Shown: positions 8,900 through 17,230, counted from the first letter of the stretch. The stretch: 64,000 bases of DNA from Azotobacter salinestris (GCF_009363155.1 NZ_CP045303.1:62001-126000), one strand, 5' to 3'. The notes: generated from the letters alone by a model not told the origin. Numbers and translations: made by a program.

Positions 8900-9853
8900 T
8901 CAGTGGATGGCGACCGGGTTGACCGTTACCTGGGTGGTTCCGGTGTAGCGCGGTTGACCGAGTACGAAGAGGAACTCCCAGACCCTGTCCCGGACAAGGG
9001 CCCGGCTGTCGATCAGCTCCAGGTTGTAGACGCCACTTTTCGCCAGCATCAACTGGTTGACCGGAAACACCGCGTCGTCGCTGCCCGGCACCGCCTCCAG
9101 GGCCCAGGTATCACCGCCTATCGCGACCACACCCCGGTCGATCAGGTACTGGGCGGCCTCCAGGCCGATGCCGGGCTCGCCGGCGAGGAAGCGCGCATTG
9201 TCCTTACCGATCAGTTCGAGCCACCCGGTGTTGAACAGCACCACGTCGCCCTTGCCGATCCCTATGCCCTGTTTCTGCAAGACTGCCTCGATGTCGGCCA
9301 CCGTGAATACGGTGCCTTCGGGAACGATGGCCTGACCGTAGTGGGCAGTCATGTCCAGCACGACGCCGCGGGTCACCAGCGGCGGCACCTTTTCCAGGCC
9401 GAGCCTTTTCACGCCCTCCATGGTGACGATGTCTTCGGCACGGTTGCCGTTGTAGTAGACGTTGTCGATACCGATATGACCGATGCCGTTGAGCTGGGTA
9501 CCGACGCCGGTCCAGGCGATAACCAGTTCGTCGTTGAAGGTGAACTTGTTGGGTCCCAGGGTCAGCCCGGCCTGCTCGCCCGGCTGGACGTTGTAGAGCT
9601 TGAAGCTGCGGTGCCGAAAGGCCGGCAGGTCCTTGTTGATTTCGACGCCCAGCGCATAGGTCTTACCTGTCTTCACGAGTTTCGCCGCGTTCAGCACCAC
9701 CTCGGGCGTCAGCAGGTTGGCTGCACCTATTTCGTCGATCGGACCATACTTGGAGGGATACCAGTCGGCGGCCGGGGGCGACTCCATGGCTTGGCCGGAT
9801 ACTACGCCGGTGCCGATCGTCAGAGCGAGGGAAAAGGAGAGTTTCTTGAGCAT
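8900..9853 (-). CDS. Secreted cyclase-family metal hydrolase (kynurenine-formamidase fold)
   Basis: A PF04199-type protein of 317 residues. The conserved segments are WTGVGTQLNGIGHIG, the metal-binding region; VVLDMTAHYG; and KGDVVLFNTGWL plus GGDTWALE near the end. I start at ATG 9853 (MLKKLSFSLALTIGTGVVSG), which gives a clear signal peptide and predicts a periplasmic enzyme; a longer frame exists upstream. It is the first gene of a three-gene operon with an MDR and a truncated SDR, which suggests ring or lactone opening followed by reduction. The substrate is unknown. Confidence 0.83.
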   Translation of the reverse strand: MLKKLSFSLALTIGTGVVSGQAMESPPAADWYPSKYGPIDEIGAANLLTPEVVLNAAKLVKTGKTYALGVEINKDLPAFRHRSFKLYNVQPGEQAGLTLGPNKFTFNDELVIAWTGVGTQLNGIGHIGIDNVYYNGNRAEDIVTMEGVKRLGLEKVPPLVTRGVVLDMTAHYGQAIVPEGTVFTVADIEAVLQKQGIGIGKGDVVLFNTGWLELIGKDNARFLAGEPGIGLEAAQYLIDRGVVAIGGDTWALEAVPGSDDAVFPVNQLMLAKSGVYNLELIDSRALVRDRVWEFLFVLGQPRYTGTTQVTVNPVAIH

Positions 9854-10305
9854 TTGCTGATCGACCGAGTGAGGGAGACAACCGACAGGCAGCCCTGCCA
9901 TGTCGTGTGGAGAGGGCGACAGTATCCCTGCGCTGGCCGATCGGAAAAATGCGTGGCTCGGAACAATAAATTTGAATTCGAATCATCAATCGTCCCCGTC
10001 CAACATCGCTTTCGGGCATTTCCCCCATCGACGGCCTACTGGATGGTCACCGGGTTGGGCCGGGGTATGCCGTACGAATGGCACATGCCGATCAGCTTGT
10101 TCGCCATGATCGGCGATGGCCAGGATTGGGACGAGGAGAACTGTGGCTGGCAGGTAGTGTCGGCGCGGGGTCAAGCTGAACCGATAGGCGAGCGCTGGGC
10201 CGATCAGCCCTGAGGAACGCAGTTGCCGGCAAATGCCTGCTGGCGCTTATCCCCAGCAGGAAAAATCGCCTCGTGATGGTATGGAAGATGGGTTGTTGTC
10301 TCCAT
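9854..10305. other. Intergenic stretch, no gene identified
   Basis: Between the cyclase start and the Xre/RES operator I find only short open frames on both strands with no recognisable domain. It should contain the cyclase operon promoter in its first 100 bases. Confidence 0.3.
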
Positions 10306-10338
10306 CGGTAAATGCCGGATACAATCCGGTAAATGCCG
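10306..10338. promoter_or_regulatory. Tandem 12-bp direct repeat, likely antitoxin operator
   Basis: CGGTAAATGCCG occurs at 10306-10317 and again at 10327-10338, exactly 21 bp apart (two helical turns), ending 16 bases before the antitoxin start. The unit is itself nearly palindromic. Phased repeats at this spot fit autoregulation by the Xre-type antitoxin. Confidence 0.65.
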
Positions 10339-10354
10339 AACAGGAGGCTATCCC

Positions 10355-10804
10355 ATGCTTGCTGAAGTCCTGCGTGACCATGGCTACACCGCCTACCGGG
10401 CGCGCCTTCAAAGCCTGCTGGACATCCCGGAGTCGGCAACCGACTTCGAGATCCACACCCGGATCACCAAGGGCTTTCCTGCGACCCGCCTGGTGCAGCT
10501 GACCGAGGCCGGGGTGGTCACGCCGCTGGAGCGCGACCAGATCATCCCCCTGCGCACCCTCAAGAGCCGCATCGAGCGAGACCAGCCGCTGACCGTGGAG
10601 GAAAGCGACCGGTTTTTTCGCGCTGCCCATATCACGGCAATGGCCGAGGCTGTTTTCGGTGACCGCGAGAAGGCCAAACGCTGGCTCTCCAAGCCCAAGG
10701 AGCGGTTTTCCGGCCTGACGCCCATGCAGATGCTCACCACCCAGCAGGGCACCAGCCAGGTGGAGGAAATGCTGCTGCAAATCGCCGAAGGTCTGGCCCT
10801 GTGA
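10355..10804 (+). CDS. Xre/MbcA/ParS-type antitoxin (DUF2384)
   Basis: A 149-residue protein with an N-terminal Xre-like helix-turn-helix (TRITKGFPATRLVQLTEAG) and a C-terminal toxin-binding DUF2384 domain (ITAMAEAVFGDREKAKRWLS, then KERFSGLTPMQMLTTQQGTS). This is the standard partner of RES toxins. The start has AGGAGG upstream and the stop overlaps the toxin's GTG start. The direct repeats just upstream are its probable operator. Confidence 0.9.
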   Translation: MLAEVLRDHGYTAYRARLQSLLDIPESATDFEIHTRITKGFPATRLVQLTEAGVVTPLERDQIIPLRTLKSRIERDQPLTVEESDRFFRAAHITAMAEAVFGDREKAKRWLSKPKERFSGLTPMQMLTTQQGTSQVEEMLLQIAEGLAL

Positions 10805-11238
10805 TTCTGTGGCGGATCAGCGCCTACGCCGATCTCAGCGGAGTCGGCGGCCTGCGCGCCAGTGGCCGGTGGCACCACCTTGGCAGGCCGGTCGTCTATG
10901 CGGCGGACAGCCCGGCCGGGGCAATGCTGGAGGTGCTTGTCCACCTGGAAATCGACCCCGAGGACTTCCCCACAACGCTCCAATTGATCCGCATCGAGCT
11001 TCCGGACCCGGTTTCGCGGGCCGAGCTTCCGCCGCTTCCGGAGCACTGGAAGTCTGCCCCAGAAGTCACGCGCGCCATGGGGGATCGCTTCCTGGATGGG
11101 CGAAGCGCTCTGCTGCTTCCGGTGCCGAGCGCCATTATCCCCTGCACGACCAACTACCTGTTCAACCCGGTGCATCCCGAGGCCAGCGGGGCGAGCATTC
11201 AGGTAGAGAAATTCCCCCTCGATTCTCGACTCATCTAG
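10801..11238 (+). CDS. RES-domain toxin
   Basis: A RES-family protein of 145 residues. The conserved Arg (MILWRIS), the ASGRWHHLGRPVVYAADS segment, the E of MLEVLVHLE, and the late DGRSALLLPVPSAIIP are all present. RES toxins cleave or transfer from NAD+, depleting it. Translation starts with GTG at 10801 overlapping the antitoxin TGA, so the pair is coupled. Length is normal and no key motif is missing. A degraded second copy of a RES C-terminus lies at 17103-17190. Confidence 0.9.
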   Translation: MILWRISAYADLSGVGGLRASGRWHHLGRPVVYAADSPAGAMLEVLVHLEIDPEDFPTTLQLIRIELPDPVSRAELPPLPEHWKSAPEVTRAMGDRFLDGRSALLLPVPSAIIPCTTNYLFNPVHPEASGASIQVEKFPLDSRLI

Positions 11239-11366
11239 CCGCTGCTGAGCCTCGCGTACACGCCTTCCTAGCAGGGCCTTGGCGAAGGCGAGGCGCCGGC
11301 GGGACTGTCGATCAAGAAACTATTAGACGAGCGTTTGAGGTTGCGCTTTGATGTTGAGCATATGCC

Positions 11367-11416
11367 TTGCATATGCAATGATTCGTTGCTATATTGCATA
11401 TGTTAGACATATGTTG
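11367..11416. promoter_or_regulatory. CATATG-rich palindromes, probable VapB operator
   Basis: TTGCATATGCAA at 11367-11378 is a perfect 12-bp palindrome. A related pair of half sites (TTGCATATG and ACATATG) follows at 11394-11413, directly before the VapB ribosome site GGAGG. This fits operator sites for the VapB/VapC complex. Confidence 0.6.
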
Positions 11417-11426
11417 GAGGATTGAA

Positions 11427-11657
11427 ATGCGTACTGTCTCTATTTTCAAGAACGGCAAGAATCAGGCGATTCGACTACCGAATGACATGGCCTATGAAGG
11501 CATCGGTGAGCTGGAAATCATGCGCGAAGGTGACGTAATCACACTTCGCCCGGTACGGCCAACATGGCAGTCCTTGGCCGAGGTGCCAAAAGCCGATGCT
11601 GACTTTCTTCAAGAGCGCCCACCAGTTGTTGGTGATGAAGGCAGGTTCAATCTGTGA
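11427..11657 (+). CDS. vapB: VapB-type antitoxin (AbrB/MazE-like)
   Basis: A 76-residue protein starting MRTVSIFKNGKNQAIRLPND, the swapped-hairpin AbrB/SpoVT DNA-binding fold of VapB antitoxins, with a C-terminal tail (ADFLQERPPV) that would enter the VapC groove. I chose ATG 11427 because TTGGAGGATTGAA lies just upstream; an earlier in-frame TTG sits inside the operator palindromes. Its stop overlaps the vapC GTG. Confidence 0.87.
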   Translation: MRTVSIFKNGKNQAIRLPNDMAYEGIGELEIMREGDVITLRPVRPTWQSLAEVPKADADFLQERPPVVGDEGRFNL

Positions 11658-12064
11658 CGACCTACATGCTTGATACCTGCATTTGCTCGTTCATCATGCG
11701 CGAACTCCCAGAGTCGGTTTTACAGCGGCTGGCGGCAGAGGTTGGCCAGAACAATCGAATCGTTATTTCTGCCGTCACCTACGCCGAAATGCGTTTCGGC
11801 CAGATCGGTAAGAAAGCCTCAGCCAAGCATAAAACGCTGGTTGATGAATTCGTGAAGCGGCTAGATGCCGTGTTGCCGTGGGATCAACGTGCCGTAGATG
11901 CGACCGTTGAAGTAATGCGAGCGCTGACCGAGGTAGGCACGCCAATCGGCCCCAATGACACTGCTATCGCAGGTCATGCGATAGCCTCCGGCTGTACGCT
12001 TGTGACAAACAATGTTCGTGAATTTGGCCGTGTACCTGGCCTGGTTTACGAAGACTGGGTTTAG
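11654..12064 (+). CDS. vapC: VapC-type PIN-domain ribonuclease toxin
   Basis: A 136-residue PIN domain. Acidic residues are visible at MLDTCI (D6), VTYAEMRFG (E), and PNDTAIAGHAIA (D), with the final VTNNVREFGRVPGL. VapC proteins cleave initiator tRNA or rRNA with Mg2+. The start is GTG, overlapping the vapB TGA by four bases. The gene ends exactly at the left inverted repeat of the IS701-type unit, whose insertion did not visibly alter the coding end. Confidence 0.9.
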   Translation: MTTYMLDTCICSFIMRELPESVLQRLAAEVGQNNRIVISAVTYAEMRFGQIGKKASAKHKTLVDEFVKRLDAVLPWDQRAVDATVEVMRALTEVGTPIGPNDTAIAGHAIASGCTLVTNNVREFGRVPGLVYEDWV

Positions 12065-12159
12065 TCTTACTGTGTCATAAAGCTAAACGTTCATCTGCTC
12101 GCTATTTTTCCGTCCGCAGCACGGACAGCGATCAAGACGGCTCGCCAGCCGCTGGTACC

Positions 12160-12956
12160 GCCGCCTCGCCCGAGATTGGCGGACAAGGTCTACCAGCGCA
12201 AGGCCGGCGCCGGACGCAAGCCCAAGCCGGCTCGGCTGGTGTTCGAAGCCATCGTGTATGCCCTGCGCACAGGCTGTCAGTGGAAAGCCCTGCCAGCCGA
12301 GCGCTTCGGCAGTGCGAGCGCGATTCACCGGCGTTTCCTGGAGTGGGAAACGGCTGGTTTCTTCGAGGCCCTCTGGCAGGCTGGCCTGGCCGAGTACGAT
12401 GAGATGGAAGGCATTGCCTGGCGTTGGCAGAGCATCGACGGGGCAATGATCAAAGCCCCTCTGGCACAGGAAGCGGTCGGACCCAACCCGACCGATCGGG
12501 GAAAAAAACGGGAGCAAGCGCCATCTGTTGGTCGACGGGCGTGGCGTCCCGTTGTCGCTCGTCGTGACCGGGGCGAACCGGCACGACGTGACGCAGCTTG
12601 AGGCGGTACTCGACGCCATCCAGGTAAAGAGGCCGAATCCACCGTTTCGCCGCTCCAAGCACCTGTGTACCGACGCCGCCTATCGGGGGGTTACCGCCTT
12701 GGAGACGATCCTGGCCCATGGCTACATTCCCCATGTACAGGGGCGGCATGATGAGGCCCGACAGCTCAAGCGCCATCCTCACAAGCGGGCCCGGCGCTGG
12801 GTGGTTGAAGTCGCCCACAGCTGGTTCAACCGGTTTCGCAAGCTCCTGGTTCGCTACGAAAAGCTCGAGCGCAGCTTCCTCGCCCTCAATCATTTGGCAG
12901 CGGCCATTATCGCCTTTCGGAAGGTGCCGCTTACCGTAAATATTATTTATGGATAG
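12160..12956 (+). pseudogene. IS5-family (two-frame) transposase, 5' end damaged
   Basis: The first frame (from LADKVYQRKAGAGRKPKPAR to about 12520) and the second (LLVDGRGVPLSLVVTGANRH to NIIYG) together form an IS5-family DDE transposase. The switch lies at a run of seven A after GGGG near 12499-12505, fitting the programmed frameshift of these elements. D of SIDGAMIKAPL and the late E-region (HSWFNRFRKLLVRYEKLERS) are visible. No ATG or normal N-terminus precedes 12160, and only the right-end TATGGATAGGCTC motif is seen, so it is probably dead. Confidence 0.75.
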
Positions 12957-14199
12957 GCTCTAAGGCAGATGGCGGGCGGAGTGTGGCGTTTTTTTGGGTG
13001 GCCGGATGATGCAGGCGCTCGGCCACGAGAAAGCCATAGGCGGCAATGCACAGGGAGGCGTGATGGTGAAAGCCACGCCAGCCTCGCCCTTCATAATGGG
13101 CAAGACCGAACTCCTGCTTCAGTTCCTGGTAATCGCGCTCGATACGCCAGCGCATCCTGGTCACGGCAACGAGCCGTTCGAAAGACGTGTCCGCGGGCAG
13201 GGTCGACAGGACGTATTTTTCCGGTTCCTGCTGCCCCTCGGGCCACTCGATGAGCAACCATTCCTCGTCGCGTGCGGCAGTCCGCTGGTGGTCACGATGC
13301 GCCGCCCGCACCCGAACCGCGGCAAAGCGACCGGACAGTGCCGTGTTGCTGCCCTGTCGCCAGGTGACGGTACGATAAGCGCTGGCCGGCAGACCGAGCG
13401 CCAGCGCCTTCACGCTGACCGGCCGATGTTCGGCATCCCGCCGCAGCAGACGGGGTTTGCGTCCCACGCCTTTCCACGGTTCCGGGGGCAGAGGCGCCTT
13501 GCCTTCCGGCCAGACGGTCGTCGCTCCCTGCACGCCGACGGCGTAGGCCAGCCCCAGCTCGGTCAATCCATCGCGAAATCCCGTATCGTTGCCGTAGCCG
13601 GCATCGGCCAACACAGCACCCCGCGCAATCCCCGCAGCCAGAGCGGCCTTGACCTGTTCCAGTGCAATCGTGGGCTTGGTCTGGAACCCAACCCCTTCCG
13701 GCACGCCGGCGCGGGTGCGCCGCGCCGTATCTGCCGCCCAGTCCTCGGGCAGATACAGCCGCCAGGCCACGGGAAGACTCGCCCTCTCGGTAGCCAGCGT
13801 CAGACTCACGGCAATCTGGCAATTGTCCTGCTTGCCCAATTGGCCACAGTACTGGCGCACCACACCGACCGAGTGCTTGCCCTTCTTCGGAAAGCCCGTG
13901 TCGTCGATGATCCAGTAGCACTCGGTGCCTTTCTCGCGCAGCAGAGCCGGTTCCACCCAAGCCCGCACACGCTCGAGCAATCCCTCGTCCGACCAGTCGG
14001 ACTTGGCTACGAAATGATGCAGTGACTGGTGGCGTGCCCGCACTGCATGGGGATCGATTCCGGCAGCCAGCGGTTCGACGCTCTTTCGTGCCAGCGGCAG
14101 CATCAGCCCCTGGCGATACCCACGCAGGCCTTCATGCCGGTCCACGTGGCCCAGGGAGTCGCACAGATGATCGAGATAGGCTTCGAAGCGCTGTTCCAT
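12943..14199 (-). CDS. IS701-family transposase
   Basis: A 418-residue DDE transposase of normal IS701 length. YWIIDDTGFPKKGKHSVGV carries the first Asp, AVLADAGYGNDTGFRDGL the second, and RMRWRIERDYQELKQEFGL the Glu region. The protein cuts and pastes the element. The gene lies inside the 12065-14270 inverted repeats. Its last codons overlap the end of the IS5-type sequence, so the C-terminus may be altered (SALEPIHK). Confidence 0.92.
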   Translation of the reverse strand: MEQRFEAYLDHLCDSLGHVDRHEGLRGYRQGLMLPLARKSVEPLAAGIDPHAVRARHQSLHHFVAKSDWSDEGLLERVRAWVEPALLREKGTECYWIIDDTGFPKKGKHSVGVVRQYCGQLGKQDNCQIAVSLTLATERASLPVAWRLYLPEDWAADTARRTRAGVPEGVGFQTKPTIALEQVKAALAAGIARGAVLADAGYGNDTGFRDGLTELGLAYAVGVQGATTVWPEGKAPLPPEPWKGVGRKPRLLRRDAEHRPVSVKALALGLPASAYRTVTWRQGSNTALSGRFAAVRVRAAHRDHQRTAARDEEWLLIEWPEGQQEPEKYVLSTLPADTSFERLVAVTRMRWRIERDYQELKQEFGLAHYEGRGWRGFHHHASLCIAAYGFLVAERLHHPATQKNATLRPPSALEPIHK

Positions 14200-14285
14200 C
14201 CGTTTTCTCGTGAATCCAGTCGGCTGTCAGGCTGAACGTATTCAACCCGATTTCTTGTGACACAGTAAGATTAAGGCGGCCGTCG

Positions 14286-14717
14286 CTACAGGCCAAACTT
14301 GAGCTGGTCGTAGTGCTCGTCTTCCTTTTCCTGGTTCCGGATGTATGCACGTACCATCTCCTCATCCAGCCCCACGGTTGAAACGAAATATCCCCGGGCC
14401 CAGAAATTCTCACCCGTGAAGTTCCTCGTCTTCCCCATGAAACGCCGAGCTACCGAAATCGCACTCTTGCCCTTGATGTAGCCCACCACATACGACACCG
14501 AGTGCTTGGGCGGGATGCTGATGCACATGTGGACATGGTCAGGCATCAAATGGCCCTCCACTATCCGGCACTCCCTCTGCCTCGCCAACTCATGCAACAG
14601 TTCGCCAAGGTGCTTGCGAATTGCCCCGAAGATTGCCTTTTTGCGCCTCTTCGGGATGAAAACAACGTGGTACTTACAGTCCCACTTCGTGTGCGTGAGA
14701 CTCTGATAGTCTCTCAT
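14286..14717 (-). CDS. tnpA: IS200/IS605-family Y1 transposase TnpA
   Basis: A 143-residue HUH transposase with HVHM as the metal-binding pair (PDHVHMCIS) and YIRNQ carrying the nucleophilic Tyr. It begins MRDYQSLTHTKWDCKYHVVF as usual for IS200. These enzymes move single-stranded DNA without target duplication. AGGAGGTACCCG lies before the ATG. A strong 10-bp hairpin 75-95 bases upstream is the probable left end. No tnpB is attached. Confidence 0.93.
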   Translation of the reverse strand: MRDYQSLTHTKWDCKYHVVFIPKRRKKAIFGAIRKHLGELLHELARQRECRIVEGHLMPDHVHMCISIPPKHSVSYVVGYIKGKSAISVARRFMGKTRNFTGENFWARGYFVSTVGLDEEMVRAYIRNQEKEDEHYDQLKFGL

Positions 14718-14789
14718 CGGGTACCTCCTATCTCTTGGTCGAGACAGAAGGCTCCCGATGACCGTATCACACGGTCAAACCTCCAGGAG

Positions 14790-14810
14790 TCCCCCGGCTT
14801 AGCCGGGGGA
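14790..14810. repeat. Hairpin at the IS200 left end
   Basis: TCCCCCGGCT and AGCCGGGGGA form a perfect 10-bp stem around one base, upstream of the tnpA gene. TnpA-type transposases recognise such end hairpins. Confidence 0.7.
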
Positions 14811-14823
14811 TTACCTTATTTAT

Positions 14824-15156
14824 TTAATCAGAGCATCCACTAGAGTCTGGGTAAAGATAGCGGATAGCATTGATTTCACCATCAGAGTCTTCGTAAACCA
14901 TTTGCGCGGGGATAGTTCCACAAAAGAAGGGCTCAGGTCGAAAATATTCGACATCAATTACATCGGCAATGTCTAGCTCCATCCCATATTTGTAGTCTTC
15001 AACCTCTATAGGTGGCATGTCCTCCCTGTAAATAACAGACCCCTCTAGTATTGCCGGATCCATACTGGTAGTGCTTTCAGCTATGGACAACGGCGCTTGT
15101 ATAAATAAGGCCGCGGCAAAAAGCGATTGTGCAGATTTCACGATGGTTGAGCTCAT
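14824..15156 (-). CDS. DUF2790-family periplasmic protein
   Basis: A 110-residue protein with a signal peptide (MSSTIVKSAQSLFAAALFIQ, then a cut after IAES) and the DUF2790 pattern YKYGMELDIADVIDV, a Cys, then AQMVYEDSDGEINAIRYLYP and a final Cys. The two cysteines probably form a disulphide. The family is largely restricted to Pseudomonas and relatives and has no assigned reaction. GGAGGATCGC precedes the ATG at 15156. It ends at the IS200 left boundary. Confidence 0.72.
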   Translation of the reverse strand: MSSTIVKSAQSLFAAALFIQAPLSIAESTTSMDPAILEGSVIYREDMPPIEVEDYKYGMELDIADVIDVEYFRPEPFFCGTIPAQMVYEDSDGEINAIRYLYPDSSGCSD

Positions 15157-15608
15157 GCGATCCTCCAATCAATACGAAAAATAAACACAAGGCCACCTTT
15201 ATGGCTTGCTAAGCTTTCCTAGGATTTAAGGCAGTAAAAACAGGAGCACCCAAAGAGCAGGGTGACTGATTTTTGTTGTGTTTATTTGTAATTCTGATCG
15301 GGGGGGCCATTTAGCACGCTTTGAGTGAGAAAATTACTTCAGAAAAAATGAAATTTCCTCAAAGCTTATCGAGGCAAGTTTTATCGTTGTAAAAATTTAC
15401 AGTTATGAGCGTTTCCAGCCTGGACGTATAATGCCGACTAAAGTAATGGCGATTATGCTGTTGATTGCATGCTTAGAAAGCTATCTATTTACGTATAAGA
15501 GAAGCCTTTAATTGAGAAAAAATCAAATAATAGCTTATTGCATTAAGTTATTTCTGGACGATCTGTAATAAATAATAGTTTATGCTTTCTTATGCAAAGC
15601 TGAGTCGC
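15157..15608. other. AT-rich intergenic region, no gene identified
   Basis: About 450 bases of markedly AT-rich sequence with many stops in all frames. It includes a GGGGGGGG run near 15300 and long A/T runs. I find no coding frame or recognised RNA. Confidence 0.3.
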
Positions 15609-15638
15609 GAAAACGCCCCTCATAGCAGGGACGTTTTC
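15609..15638 (-). terminator. Stem-loop terminator
   Basis: GAAAACG at 15609-15615 pairs with CGTTTTC at 15632-15638, extended by CCCT/AGGG inside. It lies just past the end of the minus-strand gene at 15655, and the final arm supplies a U-run. Confidence 0.55.
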
Positions 15639-15654
15639 TATTGCAAAGCATGTT

Positions 15655-16316
15655 TCACGCGGCGGATTCGGCCGCCTCCGCTACCTCGGCCACGTCCTCG
15701 CCCACCGCGGCCGGCTCCACGAAACCGGCGGCTTCGCGCTCCTGCTTGTCGGCAGCCACCTGGGCTTCCACCTTTTCGATGTCCTTCTGCACCTCCACCT
15801 CGTTGTTGGCATAGGCCATGGCGCGCGCCGCTGCCCCATGCTTGATGAGCGCCTTGACCATCTTGCTCATGTCGTTGGTCTTGCGCTCGCGGAAATCCGA
15901 GGCCTCGTCGCTGTCGAGCTTCTGCGCCAGCCAGGCGGTATCGATGAGCGAGATCAGCGTGTCGAACGCCTGGAGCAGATGGGTGAGGCGCATCACCTCG
16001 GGCTGGAGATGTTGAATTTGCGCTCGAGCGGGTTGCTGTAGTTCGGACGCTGGCTGATGCCTTCCTTCTTGAGGAAGGTCTCCATGCGTTGGATCTCGTT
16101 GCTGACCTCGGTCTGCATTTTTTCGATGGTCTTGGATATGGCATCGGCCACGACCTGGTGGTTGAAGTTCTTTCGGCGCCGCGCCAGCTTGCGCGCCATC
16201 ACGTCGATGACGAACAGGGCCGAGGTCGCGTTATCGAACTCGGCGCCGCCAAAGCGCTTGGCCTGCTCTGAATTCAGGCGCAGGTGTCCGGGAAAGGAGG
16301 GTTTCGAATAGGTCAT
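15655..16316 (-). pseudogene. DUF1845/AcaB-like ICE or plasmid protein, frameshifted
   Basis: Two frames join into one protein: MTYSKPSFPGHLRLNSEQAK to ERKFNISSP, then VMRLTHLLQAFDTLISLID to a charged Ala/Glu tail. A single missing base near 16002 (CCCGAGGTGATG where CCCGGAGGTGATG would keep frame) breaks it. The layout (helical domain, NISSP.V..L...L..FD.L...DT.WL) resembles the AcaB/PF08900 regulators and structural proteins of integrative elements. That family call is tentative. It follows the PIN/Phd toxin-antitoxin pair on the same strand. Confidence 0.5.
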
Positions 16317-16738
16317 CTCATGTTCCAGGGGTTGAGAATTGCAACACCCGTCAGTTCGAAATCCGCTACGTTCCTGGTCACGACCGTCATGCCGTGCACA
16401 AGCGCCGTCGCTGCAATGAGCGCATCGCGTTCGCTCTTGTGATCCGGCACATGCAGCCTTGCGCACCGCAGAGCAACGGCGGTGTCCACTGCCAGGATGC
16501 GTCCGGCAAAGCCAGGAAGAACGTGCTGATCGAGCCACGCTCGCAGAAGCGCCCCTTGAGCAGCATCCTTTCGCTCACGCAGCAATACGCCGGTTTCCAG
16601 CTCCATCACGGAGATGGCCGACAGGTACAACTCCCCGACTTGGACGCTCTGTGCCCAAGCAACAACACCGGTATCGGCCTTGCCCTGCTTGGCCTTGCGG
16701 AACTCGGAGACAACATTGGTATCGAGCAAAAACATCAA
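16313..16738 (-). CDS. vapC: PIN-domain VapC-type toxin
   Basis: A 141-residue PIN ribonuclease: MFLLDTNVVSE carries the first Asp, AISVMELETGV the Glu, ILAVDTAVALRCARL another Asp, and ERDALIAATALVHGMTVVT the last. All acidic positions are kept. The gene overlaps the antitoxin stop by four bases and its own stop overlaps the next gene's start, so the three were co-transcribed. Confidence 0.92.
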   Translation of the reverse strand: MMFLLDTNVVSEFRKAKQGKADTGVVAWAQSVQVGELYLSAISVMELETGVLLRERKDAAQGALLRAWLDQHVLPGFAGRILAVDTAVALRCARLHVPDHKSERDALIAATALVHGMTVVTRNVADFELTGVAILNPWNMR

Positions 16739-16986
16739 GAAAGATCCACCGGCCTCGTCTTGATAGTGGCGCGAGGGGCTTCAAACTCCACCTCCTCTTC
16801 CACCGGCATTGCCAGGATGTCGATGATGCTCGGTTGGCTACCAGTCAGTCGCTGATATTCTTCGATACACAGCAGAACGTGAGCCGGTTTCCCGCGATCA
16901 GTGATGAACACAGGCCCGCTCAGCGCGGCCTTCTTTGCCCGGCTGGTGTCATGGTTGAATTCCCGGCTAGAAATGGTCGTCGGCAT
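16735..16986 (-). CDS. Phd/YefM-type antitoxin
   Basis: An 83-residue protein starting MPTTISSREFNHDTSRAKKA and GPVFITDRGKPAHVLL, the Phd/YefM DNA-binding fold, with an acidic C-terminal tail that would bind the PIN toxin. I chose ATG 16986 over the one at 17001 because the former has GGAGG about ten bases upstream and starts at the conserved domain. A palindromic operator lies just upstream. Confidence 0.87.
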   Translation of the reverse strand: MPTTISSREFNHDTSRAKKAALSGPVFITDRGKPAHVLLCIEEYQRLTGSQPSIIDILAMPVEEEVEFEAPRATIKTRPVDLS

Positions 16987-17003
16987 AGTCTGATCCTCCA
17001 ATA

Positions 17004-17036
17004 CGCCAATGTAGGCATGTTACTACATTATTGGCG
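17004..17036. promoter_or_regulatory. Nested inverted repeats, operator of the PIN/Phd pair
   Basis: CGCCAA at 17004 and TTGGCG at 17031 enclose TGTAG and CTACA around an 8-base centre, 20-50 bases before the antitoxin start. This fits a Phd-type autoregulatory site. Confidence 0.6.
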
Positions 17037-17102
17037 ACCGGCAAGCCCGCACCGACAGTGCGACCTTGAGGGCGAGACGGATTTTCTCGGGATTAAACGT
17101 CA

Positions 17103-17190
17103 GGTACGGCTTGCTTGCGCTCGGCACTGGGAGCAACAGCGCGCTCCTCCCATCCAGGAAGTGGTCCCCTATGGCACGCGTGACTTCTAA
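17103..17190 (-). pseudogene. Remnant of a second RES toxin (C-terminal piece)
   Basis: Reading the minus strand gives VTRAIGDHFLDGRSALLLPV and PSAS, nearly the same as VTRAMGDRFLDGRSALLLPV at 11070-11130 in the intact RES gene. About 28 codons remain, flanked by the toxin operon operator region and an IS605-type end. It shows that a second RES module was once here. Confidence 0.65.
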
Positions 17191-17230
17191 TTGACATCCT
17201 TCCCGCCCTAAAGGACGGAGAGGATGTCAA
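17191..17230. repeat. Isolated IS605/TnpB-element end
   Basis: TTGACATCCT and AGGATGTCAA form a 10-bp inverted repeat around an imperfect GC-rich inner stem. The same AGGATGTCAA follows the GC hairpin at the right end of the TnpB remnant at 23164-24045. It is an orphan end. Confidence 0.5.

Larger units (their letters stand above)
12065..14270. mobile_element. IS701-family unit with 13-bp inverted repeats, containing IS5-type sequence
   Basis: TCTTACTGTGTCA at 12065-12077 and its exact reverse complement at 14258-14270 bound a 2.2-kb segment. The flanking tetramers are TTAG and TTAA, close to the YTAR target of IS701 but not identical. Inside are an IS701 transposase on the minus strand and, between its 3' end and the left repeat, an IS5-type transposase on the plus strand. 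The IS5 sequence seems to have inserted into the IS701 tail and lost its own left end. Confidence 0.75.

Noticed and set aside
8873-10213. A 446-codon plus-strand frame
   Set aside because: It is antisense to the cyclase gene and lacks a ribosome site and recognisable domains.
12994-14025. A 343-codon plus-strand frame
   Set aside because: It is antisense to the IS701 transposase.
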